This document shows, one piece after another, positions 49,686-58,928 of a DNA stretch of 61,870 nucleotides. The position numbers and the translations under genes were made by a program. The stretch is from Fervidobacterium sp. UBA5837 (GTDB taxonomy: Bacteria > Thermotogota > Thermotogae > Thermotogales > Fervidobacteriaceae): assembly GCA_002432805.1 (NCBI GenBank), contig DJGV01000002.1, positions 1 to 61,870 on the forward strand. The letters are read 5' to 3'. The notes beneath the pieces were generated by a model. That model made no database searches. It was given only the letters and a program-made list of their open reading frames with translations, and was not told where the DNA came from. The number at the start of each line of letters is the position of its first letter. Position 1 is the stretch's first letter.

Positions 49686-50705
49686 TTACATTGCGTGTTC
49701 GTCAGTTTGTACATCTTTCTTCGACCAAGGTCCTCTAACTGGTTTGTCTTTTGTTGCTTCTTCGAGAGCGAGTAGTCTTTCATACCTTGCAGTGACATAT
49801 TGCTGAAGTTCATCTATTATCTCTTGTGCATCAGGTCTCTTAAGCATAGCGCTGAATCTTCCTTGTGACTTTATGTATTCTGAGACTGGTTTTGGATCTT
49901 TTATCTTCTTCGTTACTCTGTAAACTCCTCTTTCAACTTCGTAGAGTGGCCAGTAGAGTGTTTCAACTGCTAATTTACTTGTCTCAACTGCTTGATCATC
50001 TGCAACTCTCCAGAATCTTACACATGCAGAATGTGCTGCAATGAATGATGGTCCATCGAAAGCGAGTGCCTTTTCTATCTTTTTCATGAAATCAAATGTG
50101 TCGGTCAATGCAACCGTTGCTACGTATACATTTTCGTGTGCTGCCATGATTTCAACGATGTTCTTTTTTAGTTGGACTTTACCAGACATCTTTTTGCCAA
50201 CTGGGGCCGTTGTTGTGTCTGAACCTGTAGGTGTGGAACCGGATCTTTGGTTTCCAGTGTTCATGTAACCTTCGTTATCGTAAACGATGTAGATGAATTT
50301 GTGGCCTCTTTCAACTGCTCCTGAGAGTGATTGAAGGCCTATGTCGTACGTTCCACCGTCTCCACCAAATGCAAAGAAGGCTAATTTTTTGTCTGCAGGA
50401 ATTTCTCCGCGTTTCTTTGCCGCTTTGAAAGCTGTTTCAACGCCGCTGATTGTTGCAGAGACGTTTTCAAACGCGTTGTGTATGTATGGAACATTCCATG
50501 CTGAGTATGGGTATATCGTTGTAGAGACTTCGAGACATCCGGTTGCTAAAGCTACCACAGGTTCGTAGCCATTTGCTATAGCGGTCATGAGAGCAATTTT
50601 GACTATAGTTGGAGCAGCACAACCCGGGCAAAGTCTATGTCCTGGGGTGATCCCAGGATTTTTGTCGTAAAATTGTTTTGCAAGATCAATTGCGCTTAAG
50701 GGCAT
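49686..50705 (-). CDS. porB: Pyruvate:ferredoxin oxidoreductase beta subunit
   Basis: 339 residues. Thiamine-diphosphate-binding subunit: GHRLCPGCAAPTIVK, ALATGCLEVSTTIYPYSAW, AFFAFGGDGGTYDIG and YDNEGYMNTGNQRSGSTP are the conserved POR beta segments. The Cys residues near positions 26, 29 and 56 and the late Cys bind the proximal 4Fe-4S cluster. Last gene of porCDAB. The enzyme converts pyruvate and CoA to acetyl-CoA and CO2 and reduces ferredoxin for hydrogen production. Confidence 0.96.
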   Translation of the reverse strand: MPLSAIDLAKQFYDKNPGITPGHRLCPGCAAPTIVKIALMTAIANGYEPVVALATGCLEVSTTIYPYSAWNVPYIHNAFENVSATISGVETAFKAAKKRGEIPADKKLAFFAFGGDGGTYDIGLQSLSGAVERGHKFIYIVYDNEGYMNTGNQRSGSTPTGSDTTTAPVGKKMSGKVQLKKNIVEIMAAHENVYVATVALTDTFDFMKKIEKALAFDGPSFIAAHSACVRFWRVADDQAVETSKLAVETLYWPLYEVERGVYRVTKKIKDPKPVSEYIKSQGRFSAMLKRPDAQEIIDELQQYVTARYERLLALEEATKDKPVRGPWSKKDVQTDEHAM

Positions 50706-50718
50706 TTATCACACCTCC

Positions 50719-51888
50719 TTATTCTCTGAGTCCAAGGTATCTTTCTTCGTCGACGATGAGATTACCACTAAATGCGTCTTCGAATGCTTGTCTGATATGA
50801 TGCGGTGCTATGTCTCTACCACCGAGACCATAAACATAACTTCCCATCTGTGGTTTCGAGGCTACTTCGTAGATTGTTGATTTCACTGACTGGTAAAGAG
50901 GAGCCTCTGCACCAAACGATGCGGATCTGTCAAGCACAACTACAGCTTTTCTTCCAGTAAGTAACCTTTGATATTCTGCCTTTGAGAATGGTCTGAACAT
51001 CCATGGTTTCAAAAGGCCAACTTTCTTACCCTCTTTTCTTAATTCGTTTATCGTGTGCTTGATTGTACCTGCCGTGGAACCAAGTGCAATCATAACGTAT
51101 TCTGCATCGTCGAGCATGTATTCATCTACGAGGTCATACTTTCTACCGGAAATTTTTGCAAATTCTTCTGCAATTTCTTTGAATACTCTTGGTACGTGTT
51201 TCATTGCTTCAACTTGTTGACGTTTGTGCTCGAAGTAGTAGTCGTACATATCGATCGACCCATAGGTAACTGGATTTGAAGTATCAAGAAGTGGGTATAT
51301 TTTCTCTTGCTTTCCTACGAAATTCTTGATCAATTCATCGTCGAGCGTTTCGACAACTTCAACGCCGTGGGAAATGATGAATCCATCGAAGTTTACCATG
51401 ACTGGTAATCTAACATCTTTATGTTCAGCAATTCTGTAAGCCATCACCGTAAAATCGTATGCTTCTTGAGCATTTTCAGCCCACAACTGTATCCAACCAC
51501 TGTCTCTTTCTGCCATTGCGTCACTGTGATCACAGTGAATGTTTATTGGGCCAGAAAGCGCCCTATTTGCAACTGCCATGACTATTGGTAGCCTCAAAGA
51601 TGCAGCTATGAATACTACTTCGTGCATGAGCGCAAGACCAACTGAAGCTGTTGCTGTGAACGCTCTTGCACCTGAAGCGGCAGCACCAACAACCGCACTC
51701 ATCGCAGAGTGCTCACTTTCAACTGGTATCATCTCTGTATCGACAACACCATCTGCAACGTACTTTGCGAAATATTCAACAACTGGAGTCTGTGGTGTAA
51801 TTGGATATGCCGCTACCACATCGGGATTTATCTGCTTCATTGCATAGGCTACTGCCTCTGCACCTGTAATTGCTTGCTTTAAAGGCAT
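50719..51888 (-). CDS. porA: Pyruvate:ferredoxin oxidoreductase alpha subunit
   Basis: 389 residues. N-terminal TGAEAVAYAMKQINPDVVAAYPITPQTPVVE with the pyruvate-binding PITPQTP segment, VESEHSAMSAVVGAAASGARAFTATAS, and the C-terminal EEAPLYQSVK-like GAEAPLYQSVKSTIY region. Start follows AAGGAGGTGCGAAA. It forms the catalytic core with porB, 13 nt downstream. Confidence 0.97.
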   Translation of the reverse strand: MPLKQAITGAEAVAYAMKQINPDVVAAYPITPQTPVVEYFAKYVADGVVDTEMIPVESEHSAMSAVVGAAASGARAFTATASVGLALMHEVVFIAASLRLPIVMAVANRALSGPINIHCDHSDAMAERDSGWIQLWAENAQEAYDFTVMAYRIAEHKDVRLPVMVNFDGFIISHGVEVVETLDDELIKNFVGKQEKIYPLLDTSNPVTYGSIDMYDYYFEHKRQQVEAMKHVPRVFKEIAEEFAKISGRKYDLVDEYMLDDAEYVMIALGSTAGTIKHTINELRKEGKKVGLLKPWMFRPFSKAEYQRLLTGRKAVVVLDRSASFGAEAPLYQSVKSTIYEVASKPQMGSYVYGLGGRDIAPHHIRQAFEDAFSGNLIVDEERYLGLRE

Positions 51889-51900
51889 TTTCGCACCTCC

Positions 51901-52251
51901 TTACTCTTCGACGAAATCTGTTTCTGGTTTCATTATGATAGCTTTCTTCTCATCTGCTACTGGTTGCTTCGTCTTTGGATCGATGTTCTTTGGACATACG
52001 TTTGCACAAAGTCCGCAACCTTTACAACTATAGTAATCGAATCCTTTCATCTTTGGTTTCCCATCTACGAGTTCTACAACTATGGATTGATCAGGGCAGT
52101 ATAGCCAGCAAAACATACAATTTATACAATTTTCAGATTGGAAAATCGGCCTCAGCACGCGCCACGTTCCTGTCTGGTACTTCTTTGCGCTTCCTGGCTC
52201 AACTACAAGGCCACCAATTGGTATATCCTTCCAACCTTTGAGTTCAGCCAT
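51901..52251 (-). CDS. porD: Pyruvate:ferredoxin oxidoreductase delta subunit (2[4Fe-4S] ferredoxin)
   Basis: 116 residues. Two CxxCxxCxxxCP clusters: CINCMFCWLYCPDQ and CKGCGLCANVCPKN. It passes electrons from the por core to soluble ferredoxin. It overlaps the end of porC by 8 nt and lies 12 nt before porA. Confidence 0.96.
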   Translation of the reverse strand: MAELKGWKDIPIGGLVVEPGSAKKYQTGTWRVLRPIFQSENCINCMFCWLYCPDQSIVVELVDGKPKMKGFDYYSCKGCGLCANVCPKNIDPKTKQPVADEKKAIIMKPETDFVEE

Positions 52252-52819
52252 TGCATATCACCTCTTCATACCCTCTGTAAAGGGCCTTTATGTTCTTCTG
52301 AACAACTGCTTCTCCAAATTTCTTTAAGAACATGTCCCTTATCTTGTCCTCAACGTACTTCAATTCAATAGCACCAGTAACTTTTGAAACGGCACCGAGC
52401 ATAACGGTGTTTGGTGTTGCCCTTCCAAGTTCTTCGAGCGATATTTCCGTTGCCTTGACTGTGCATACCTTTCCTCTGAAGCCTGACTTCTGTCTCACCC
52501 AATCTACAGGTTTTACCGTGTTGACTATGAGAATAGTATTCTCATCAGTTCCCGAGAGGATGTCTGGGTTTCCAAGAAGCGTATCATCGATAACGACTAC
52601 GAGATCCGGGTTCTCAACCGAGGAGTGGAGTAGTATCGGTTCATCGGAGATTCTGTTGAATGCCTTCATTGGTGCTCCTGTTCTTTCTGCACCATACTCT
52701 GGGAAAGCTTGTACATATTTGTCCATGTCAAGTGCGGCCTCCGCCAACATTTGCGAAGCACTCTTTGCACCTTGACCAGCACGTCCATGCCATCTGATCT
52801 CAAAAAGGTTTGCAGGCAC
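52244..52819 (-). CDS. porC: Pyruvate:ferredoxin oxidoreductase gamma subunit
   Basis: 191 residues. EIRWHGRAGQGAKSASQMLAEAAL at the N-terminus and EYGAERTGAPMKAFNRIS are the gamma-domain hallmarks that contact CoA. First gene of porCDAB, start GTG behind AAGGAGGTAAACAC. The order matches Thermotoga maritima. Confidence 0.96.
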   Translation of the reverse strand: MPANLFEIRWHGRAGQGAKSASQMLAEAALDMDKYVQAFPEYGAERTGAPMKAFNRISDEPILLHSSVENPDLVVVIDDTLLGNPDILSGTDENTILIVNTVKPVDWVRQKSGFRGKVCTVKATEISLEELGRATPNTVMLGAVSKVTGAIELKYVEDKIRDMFLKKFGEAVVQKNIKALYRGYEEVICNG

Positions 52820-52913
52820 TGTGTTTACCTCCTTTCGGATTATGAAGTTCTAAAAAAACCTATTGTGTAGATATTCACAAATGCTACACGGAAAAATACA
52901 AGATTATTTCAAC

Positions 52914-52952
52914 ACAACTCCCCGGGTTATTCGTTAACCCGGGGGAGTTTTA
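52914..52952. terminator. Strong hairpin between the GH57 gene and the por operon
   Basis: AACTCCCCGGGTTA, loop TTCG, TAACCCGGGGGAGTT with one bulged G. The T-rich side is on the plus strand, so minus-strand termination for the GH57 gene is possible but not ideal. Confidence 0.7.
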
Positions 52953-52988
52953 ATTTACATAAACCTCAGGCTTTCTGAACTTTTCAAT

Positions 52989-54590
52989 TCAAACCTTTAG
53001 ATACATCTTGTAGTCAGCATCAGGGAATATATCGTCTACGTACTCTAGCCTCTGTAACTCCCCTGTGTCTATATTACCACTGTTTAGCATATCGTACAAG
53101 TCCAAAAATCTTTTTATGTGAGTTTTTGTTCGATTAACCGCATAATCTACACTCGTGCGTGTTGTCATTATAAATGCCCAGTCGCTTGATTGAGCAAGTA
53201 GTAATTCCCTTACCATTTGATTGAGTACCCTAACTTTCAATGGATTCTTTTCTTCAGCGTAGCGTTTTGCCATCTCAGTCATGCGCTCTACCATTTCATG
53301 GAGATGGAGATATATCCAATCGTTGCTGCCGTTGAGCCATACTTCGTTGTATCCATTTGCTCCCCAGCTAGATGCAGCCGGCGTGAGTATCTGTACTTTT
53401 TCTATCCAATCTGCTACATCACAAGCTCTCACAACTCTAAGTTTGGGGTTATTCGCTGCTTCTCTCATGAAGTATTCTAAGAAGAGTGGACCTTCATACC
53501 ACCAGTGGCCAAATAACTCTGCGTCAAATGGCGCAACTATGATTGGCTCAAGCTCCTCAAAGATGTTCAGAAGGTATTCAACTTGGGACTCTTTTTTCCT
53601 GAGAAAATCTCTTGCATGTCCATGCGCAACACTTTTTGCTTCGTCCACGTCGTAGAAATCTTTTCCATCGAGTGGTGTCTCTTTAGATGTGATTTTATGG
53701 TATTTGATCCCGGTATTCGTCCTTACCCCACTTGGATCTATGTATGGTCTTATGTAATCGTATTCTCTGTCAAAACCGATATCTCTGTAAAATTCTCTGT
53801 AACGTGAGTCACCGGGATAACCAATCTGTGCACTCCAGACTTGCTCGGAACTCTCCGGATCTCTTGCAAATGCAAAGACGTTGTTTGGCGTTATGACGGG
53901 TCTATAGACACCGTACTTTGGTCTTTCGTCGGCATACCAAAGGCCGTGAGAATCAACGAAAAAGTATTCTAAACTATATTCTGCAAGGTATTTGTCAAGT
54001 CCGGGGAAGTATGCACATTCTGCAAGCCAAATACCGCGTGGTTTGACTCCCATGTGTCTTTCGTACGTCTTCACCGCTTGTTCAAGTTGTGCCCTTATCG
54101 CTTGTGGGTACTGTTCCATGAAAGGTAGGTAACCATGCGTTGCATTGCATGTGATTATATCGATGTAGCCCTTTGACATGTATTCTTTGAAGCCATTTAG
54201 TATGTTTCGTTGGTAAACATCTTTGAATATGTACAGTGTGTCTTCAAACTCGCTTAAATAGTACTGCGCCATCTTGTGTTTCGTTGGGTTTTCTCTTTCT
54301 GTTCTCTGTACTTCCTTTTTAGATAGTTCTATGAGCTTTTCGAGCCTTTTCTCATACTTGTATTGGAGATCAGTGTTTGCAAACATTTCCATCAAAGGTG
54401 GCGTGATGGACATCGTGAGTTTTGCAGGTACTTTGTCTTTCTCGAGATTTCTAAACATCCTCAAAATGGGGATATACGTCTCAGTAATTGCTTCAAATAA
54501 CCACTGCTCTTCCAAGAAAAACGTGTACTCTGGATGGTGTACGTACGGTAGATGCGCGTGTAGAACGAGCATTATCTGTCCACGTGGCAT
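52989..54590 (-). CDS. GH57 1,4-alpha-glucan branching enzyme
   Basis: 533 residues. GH57 conserved regions in order: HAHLPYVHHPE (region 1), NATHGYLP, GIWLAECAY with the nucleophile Glu (about residue 190), PFDAELFGHWWYEG with the acid Asp (about 360), and SSWGANGYNEVW. The sequence and length match Thermotoga maritima AmyC-like branching enzymes. It creates alpha-1,6 branches in glycogen-like glucan and acts in the cytoplasm. It starts 2 nt after the DUF4912 gene, behind AAGGGGATG. Confidence 0.92.
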   Translation of the reverse strand: MPRGQIMLVLHAHLPYVHHPEYTFFLEEQWLFEAITETYIPILRMFRNLEKDKVPAKLTMSITPPLMEMFANTDLQYKYEKRLEKLIELSKKEVQRTERENPTKHKMAQYYLSEFEDTLYIFKDVYQRNILNGFKEYMSKGYIDIITCNATHGYLPFMEQYPQAIRAQLEQAVKTYERHMGVKPRGIWLAECAYFPGLDKYLAEYSLEYFFVDSHGLWYADERPKYGVYRPVITPNNVFAFARDPESSEQVWSAQIGYPGDSRYREFYRDIGFDREYDYIRPYIDPSGVRTNTGIKYHKITSKETPLDGKDFYDVDEAKSVAHGHARDFLRKKESQVEYLLNIFEELEPIIVAPFDAELFGHWWYEGPLFLEYFMREAANNPKLRVVRACDVADWIEKVQILTPAASSWGANGYNEVWLNGSNDWIYLHLHEMVERMTEMAKRYAEEKNPLKVRVLNQMVRELLLAQSSDWAFIMTTRTSVDYAVNRTKTHIKRFLDLYDMLNSGNIDTGELQRLEYVDDIFPDADYKMYLKV

Positions 54591-54592
54591 AT

Positions 54593-55375
54593 TTACATCC
54601 CCTTCCCACTAAGTCTTGCAAAGCTAAAACTTCCGGCATTTGAGGTACGAAAAAGACTTTCCAGACCTTGTACAGATCCAGCAACCCTTTCTATAACAGG
54701 TGTAAGCATACCAGAAGCAGGCATAACGATCCTTCTGTGCTTTCTCAAGTCTAGCCACCTCTCACGTGTTGATTGACTTGGTGAACTTACCGGCATCATG
54801 CAAAGGTTGGATCTCAGTAGTGGCGTGTATCTTCCATCGACATCGTAGTAACCGATCTCACCAAGATAATGTGCACCCGGTACTGGGACGTTCAAATAGT
54901 AATTGCTGATACCTAACACGTCGATGCCTATTTCGAAGGTTCTGTGGGCATTTGTACCGTTGAATTCAATGTAAGTGATGTCATACACTCTGAGAACGAC
55001 TTTACTGATGCTTCTTGATTTGATGAAACTTGCATTTGCATCCGACAAGTCCCAATAAAAGTACATCCACTGCGGATTTATCGGCATGGCTGCGAGCTTA
55101 TCTTTTTTGTACGAGTCTGGAATCGTTATGTCTTCTTTTGGTGGTAGTTGCTGGCGCTGGTTAGTAGATTCTTGCATCTGTGACGTTGCAGAGGATATGG
55201 ATTCAACGCTTTCTGGTTCAGATAGTTTTGCTCGTTCGATGTACCTTTCTATTAGTCTCCTGACATCCGTTTTCGTCATCTGCTTTCTGACAGATAGTCC
55301 AAGTTCCTTTGCCTTTGCCTTTAGCTCTTGTATCGTCAGGTCTTGTTTCAACCACTCTTGAAGTTCTTTCCACAT
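54593..55375 (-). CDS. DUF4912 protein with N-terminal SAP/Rho-N-like domain
   Basis: 260 residues. The first 50 residues (LTIQELKAKAKELGLSVRKQMTK split over two helices) resemble a SAP or Rho N-terminal helical domain. The middle, about residues 85-200, matches DUF4912 (DKLAAMPINPQWMYFYWDLSD, VLRVYDITYIEFNG, LGEIGYYDVDGRYTPLLRSN), a beta-sandwich often found beside GH57 branching enzymes. It may tether the enzyme to glucan. A good promoter lies upstream. Confidence 0.85.
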   Translation of the reverse strand: MWKELQEWLKQDLTIQELKAKAKELGLSVRKQMTKTDVRRLIERYIERAKLSEPESVESISSATSQMQESTNQRQQLPPKEDITIPDSYKKDKLAAMPINPQWMYFYWDLSDANASFIKSRSISKVVLRVYDITYIEFNGTNAHRTFEIGIDVLGISNYYLNVPVPGAHYLGEIGYYDVDGRYTPLLRSNLCMMPVSSPSQSTRERWLDLRKHRRIVMPASGMLTPVIERVAGSVQGLESLFRTSNAGSFSFARLSGKGM

Positions 55376-55720
55376 AAATTCACCCCCCAGGTTCTAGAGT
55401 TCAATATCATTACTTATTATTATATGTTAGAATTGAAAGTTGTAAAGTGTTGTAAGGATATAAAAAGGACATGTATTTAACAATAAAGCGCTGCCATAGT
55501 CTGTAGATGTAAATAGTGGGATAATTACGAAATTTGAAAAAGTTATTAACATTGTATTTACTAAGTGACTATTCTCACAATTCAAACAATTAGAAAGGGA
55601 GAACCTTTTCGAAAGATCCTCCCAATTCCTCAGTTGCTTTATCAATATTTTCTCAATTCTCTCTCAATTCTTGTGATATTTATTCAGCAAGTTAAATATG
55701 GAAATTCATCTGAGAATTTG
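55376..55720. other. Gene-free stretch upstream of the DUF4912 gene
   Basis: Apart from the promoter at 55419-55446, AT-rich sequence with CTCAATTCT repeats near 55650-55670 and no coding frame that has a ribosome binding site. Confidence 0.6.
55419..55446 (-). promoter_or_regulatory. Promoter of the DUF4912-GH57 operon
   Basis: TTTACA (55446-55441), 16 nt, TATAAT (55424-55419) on the minus strand. Confidence 0.7.
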
Positions 55721-56485
55721 TTAAAGTATCCGTCGCAAGAATTCTTTTGTTCGAGGTTTTTGTGGATTTTTGAGTACTTCTTCAGGCTTGCCTTCTTCCT
55801 CCACAATTCCGTTGTTTATGAATACTATTCGATCAGCAACATCTCTTGCAAATCCCATTTCATGTGTGACGACAATCATTGTCATACCACTTTCAGCCAG
55901 TTTTTTCATGGTATCGAGCACTTCCCCAACGAGTTCTGGGTCCAATGCAGATGTCGGCTCATCGAAGAGCATGACTTCAGGGTCCATCATTAACGCTCGA
56001 GCTATCGCAACACGTTGCTTTTGACCACCAGAGAGTTGTTCAGGATAAGCATCCATTTTGTCGACTAATCCAACTTGAGTGAGTAGGTTTTTTGCCTTTT
56101 CTATCGCTTCATTTTCCGGAATTTTTTTAACTTTTATGGGTGCCAACGTAAGGTTTTTCAGTACGGTCATGTGAGGAAACAAATTGAATAATTGGAAGAC
56201 CATGCCTATTCTTGCTCTTAATGTGTTGACGTCGAGTTTTTCCACATCGATGCTCTCTAAGTATATGTGACCATCTTGATACTCTTCGAGCCTGTTTATG
56301 CATCTGAGGAGCGTACTCTTTCCACCACCACTTGGTCCGATTACAACTATCGCTTCGTTCTTTTTTACTTCCAAGTTTATACCTTTCAGCACTTCCAGAT
56401 TTCCAAATCTTTTTACCAAATTCTCTATCTTAATAGTTATTTCTTTCCCATTTTGATTATCTTCATTGTGCAGTAAGTCCATCAT
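55721..56485 (-). CDS. Polar amino acid ABC transporter ATPase (GlnQ type)
   Basis: 254 residues. Walker A GPSGGGKST, GMVFQLFNLFPHMTVLKN (the GlnQ/HisP Q-loop), LSGGQKQRVAIARAL, Walker B VMLFDEPTSALDPELV and VTHEMGFARDVADR. Start ATG overlaps the permease stop by 4 nt. It powers uptake of a polar amino acid with the two genes upstream. Confidence 0.95.
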   Translation of the reverse strand: MMDLLHNEDNQNGKEITIKIENLVKRFGNLEVLKGINLEVKKNEAIVVIGPSGGGKSTLLRCINRLEEYQDGHIYLESIDVEKLDVNTLRARIGMVFQLFNLFPHMTVLKNLTLAPIKVKKIPENEAIEKAKNLLTQVGLVDKMDAYPEQLSGGQKQRVAIARALMMDPEVMLFDEPTSALDPELVGEVLDTMKKLAESGMTMIVVTHEMGFARDVADRIVFINNGIVEEEGKPEEVLKNPQKPRTKEFLRRIL

Positions 56486-57132
56486 GCTGTAGCCATCCTC
56501 CTTTCGATGTATCTAACAATTCTTGATATGACAAATGTCATCAGGAAGTATATGAAGGCTATACCGAAGTATATGGAGAATGTCTGGAATGTTCTTGATA
56601 TGACGAATTGTCCGCTTCTCATTAGCTCGGAAACACCGATTACTGAAGCGAGTGAACTATCTTTTGTTAAGGTGATGAATTCATTTCCAAGAGCGGGCAG
56701 TATGTTTCTAAATGCTTGTGGGAGGATGATGTACCTCATCGTCTGCCAATGTGTGAGTCCCAAAGATCTGGAAGCTTCGTATTGACCTTTTGGTATCGAC
56801 TGAATTCCTGCTCTGACTATTTCCGCTATGTATGCGCCACTATTCAAACCAAGTGCCACTATTGCAGCAGGATATGGCGCTAGTTGAATACCAAGTTGTG
56901 GTAGACCAAAGTATATAAGGGATATCTGGACCAAGAGAGGGGTGCCTCTAAGAAATTCAACGTATATCGTACATGGATAGCTGATTAGTTTTATCTTCGA
57001 TAATCTTCCCATACCTATGAATGTACCGAGTATGACACCTATACCTACGGAAAAAGCTGTCAGCTTCAAGGTCTCCCATGCACCAAGCAGTAAAAACGGA
57101 AAGTTTTTGAACAACTCCATCAATGCATCCAC
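56482..57132 (-). CDS. Polar amino acid ABC transporter permease (HisM/GlnP type)
   Basis: 216 residues from GTG 57132, behind AAAGGTGGGACAC; the frame stays open to 57153. The EAA loop is EASRSLGLTHWQTMRYIILPQAFRN-like (EASRSLGLTHWQTMRYI then ILPQAFRNILPALGNEF), and GIGVILGTFIGMGR marks the first helix pair. As the single permease of the operon it is expected to form a homodimer. Confidence 0.94.
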   Translation of the reverse strand: MDALMELFKNFPFLLLGAWETLKLTAFSVGIGVILGTFIGMGRLSKIKLISYPCTIYVEFLRGTPLLVQISLIYFGLPQLGIQLAPYPAAIVALGLNSGAYIAEIVRAGIQSIPKGQYEASRSLGLTHWQTMRYIILPQAFRNILPALGNEFITLTKDSSLASVIGVSELMRSGQFVISRTFQTFSIYFGIAFIYFLMTFVISRIVRYIERRMATA

Positions 57133-57211
57133 ACGTGTCCCACCTTTCAACAAATGTTATGTGCCTATGAGCTATTTTAATAACTTTTGAAGAAGCTGGA
57201 GCATCAAAAAA

Positions 57212-57238
57212 TAATGCCCCCATCTATATAGGGGGCAG
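57212..57238 (-). terminator. Intra-operon terminator between binding protein and permease genes
   Basis: GCCCCC, a 9-nt loop and GGGGGC, then ATTATTTTTTG on the minus strand. It probably terminates part of the transcripts, so more binding protein than membrane component is made. Confidence 0.75.
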
Positions 57239-57243
57239 GTAAA

Positions 57244-57996
57244 TTATTCGAACCACTTATCGATGATCTTGTTGTATGTGCCAGATGCCCTCATGATGTC
57301 GAGCGTCTGGTTGACGAAGTTGAGAAGTTCCTTATTCCCTTTCCTAACGGCGACACCGTACGTCTCACCCGTGTCAACTACTTTACTGAGGATGAATTTC
57401 GGGAATTTCTTTACGTAAGCCTTCGCAGGTGCTTCATCCAATACGACAGCATCTACACGCCCGTTCTGTAGTTCAAGGAATGCATCTGTAAATCTCTGGA
57501 ATCTGACAACTTCAATGCCTTTTACATCGGTGGCTATCAGATCGCCCGTTGTTCCAAGCTGAACAGCTATCTTCTTACCGATTAACTCTTCCAAGCTTTG
57601 TGGTCTGAAATTGCCGTCTTTTCTCACAACTATTGCTTGGTTTGCCTCAAAATATGGTTTTGAGAAATCAACTACCTTAGCCCTATCTTCAGTGATCGTC
57701 ATTCCAGCGATTACCATGTCTACCTTGCCTTGCTGGAGTGCAGGTATCAAACTGTCGAATGGCAAACTCACAACCTCTACTTTGACTCCCAACCTTTTTG
57801 CAAGTTCATTCGCTATATCGAGGTCAAATCCAACGATTTGGTTCGATTCATCAACGAATTCAAAAGGTGGGAATGTCGGCTCTGTACCGACAAGTAGTTT
57901 ACCTCTCTGTTTAATTTGCACAAGTGTCTGAGAAAAACTAAAAGTTGCAGCAACGATCAGAGTTAAAATAATCAGTGTCTTTAAGTACTTTTTCAT
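57244..57996 (-). CDS. Polar amino acid ABC transporter substrate-binding protein
   Basis: 250 residues. Signal peptide MKKYLKTLIILTLIVAATFSFS, then the family 3 pattern: GKLLVGTEPTFPPFEFVD, IVGFDLDIANELAKRLG, DMVIAGMTITEDRAKVVDFS and VAVQLGTTG-like IAVQLGTTGDL. YGVAVRKGNKELL lies near the C-terminus. The ligand is probably Gln, Glu, Arg or a related amino acid. It is the first gene of the importer operon. Confidence 0.93.
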   Translation of the reverse strand: MKKYLKTLIILTLIVAATFSFSQTLVQIKQRGKLLVGTEPTFPPFEFVDESNQIVGFDLDIANELAKRLGVKVEVVSLPFDSLIPALQQGKVDMVIAGMTITEDRAKVVDFSKPYFEANQAIVVRKDGNFRPQSLEELIGKKIAVQLGTTGDLIATDVKGIEVVRFQRFTDAFLELQNGRVDAVVLDEAPAKAYVKKFPKFILSKVVDTGETYGVAVRKGNKELLNFVNQTLDIMRASGTYNKIIDKWFE

Positions 57997-58077
57997 CCCA
58001 AATCCCTCCCCTTCAGATGTTGGTAAAGAGTTGAGTAATAATCCAATATTTCACCAAAGTGCGAAGATTAAAATTGA

Positions 58078-58851
58078 CTAAATCTGTCCATTCACTACCC
58101 AAGAAAATGTGCCTGTTCCCAATTCGTACAATCCAAAAGCGTTGACCCAGTTTGTTGCTAATCCAGCCCCTACTTTCCAATCGCCTTCACATGATTGACC
58201 AACATAGACATATGGTACACTTCCTAAAGGTATTGCCATATCGAAGTAGTATTTAAATGAGCCATCAGCCAACTCCTGCAGGCTGTTGAGTCCAAAATTG
58301 AACATGAAGTACCCAACATCGAATGCTTCTATGGAAAGATTGATGGATGCATCGAGAAAATCAGGATTTTCGACTGGTTCAAATACACCATCGGTGAGTT
58401 TCAACAAATTGTTTGGTCCGTAAGTAAGTTCAAATCTGCTCCACGAAGAGAAAAGGACTGATGTCTTATTGTAATTAGCAATACCTAACGCAACTTTGGG
58501 CTGTCCATAGGTTGTTAAGTCTGCTATGGTTTCAAAACTCGTTGTAGTCGCATTTATCGAAGCAAAGATCCCTCCCAAGTTTATACCTGCGCCAACGTAT
58601 ATATCCGAGTCAAAAGTGAACTCTGGATACGAAGTGCGCGTTCCTATAGATGCATTGATACCCAGCAGATCGAGGTGTCCTTCCAATCCAATCGAGTAAG
58701 TCCCATCCGAAGTTGGTAAGAGGATGCATCTGAAAAAATATGGCTGAGCAACTACGCCACTAGGGGTTTCAACGTTCAACTGTGTAAACGAGACGTTCGC
58801 TAAAGCAACTGTGACAACAACTAATGCGAGAAAAATGGTGATCTTCTTCAC
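58078..58851 (-). CDS. Predicted exported beta-strand protein of the outer envelope
   Basis: 257 residues, start GTG behind AAAGGAGGGATTC. Signal peptide MKKITIFLALVVVTVALA. The mature part is made of alternating polar and hydrophobic residues with many Gly, Asn, Tyr and Phe, suggesting 10-12 beta strands (IGLEGHLDLLGINASIG, IYVGAGINLGGIFASI, WKVGAGLATNWVNAFGLY). It resembles small outer-membrane or toga barrels in form, but no family was recognised. Confidence 0.7.
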   Translation of the reverse strand: MKKITIFLALVVVTVALANVSFTQLNVETPSGVVAQPYFFRCILLPTSDGTYSIGLEGHLDLLGINASIGTRTSYPEFTFDSDIYVGAGINLGGIFASINATTTSFETIADLTTYGQPKVALGIANYNKTSVLFSSWSRFELTYGPNNLLKLTDGVFEPVENPDFLDASINLSIEAFDVGYFMFNFGLNSLQELADGSFKYYFDMAIPLGSVPYVYVGQSCEGDWKVGAGLATNWVNAFGLYELGTGTFSWVVNGQI

Positions 58852-58928
58852 AATGAATCCCTCCTTTTGTGATGGGTTACGTAGTTCAAATTATGTGTTT
58901 GGATGTAAGTGTTTTGCTCAGTCAATTA

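Noticed and set aside
49510..49806. 98-codon frame starting inside tmRNA
   Set aside because: Overlaps the tRNA-like end of tmRNA, its terminator and the 3' end of porB.
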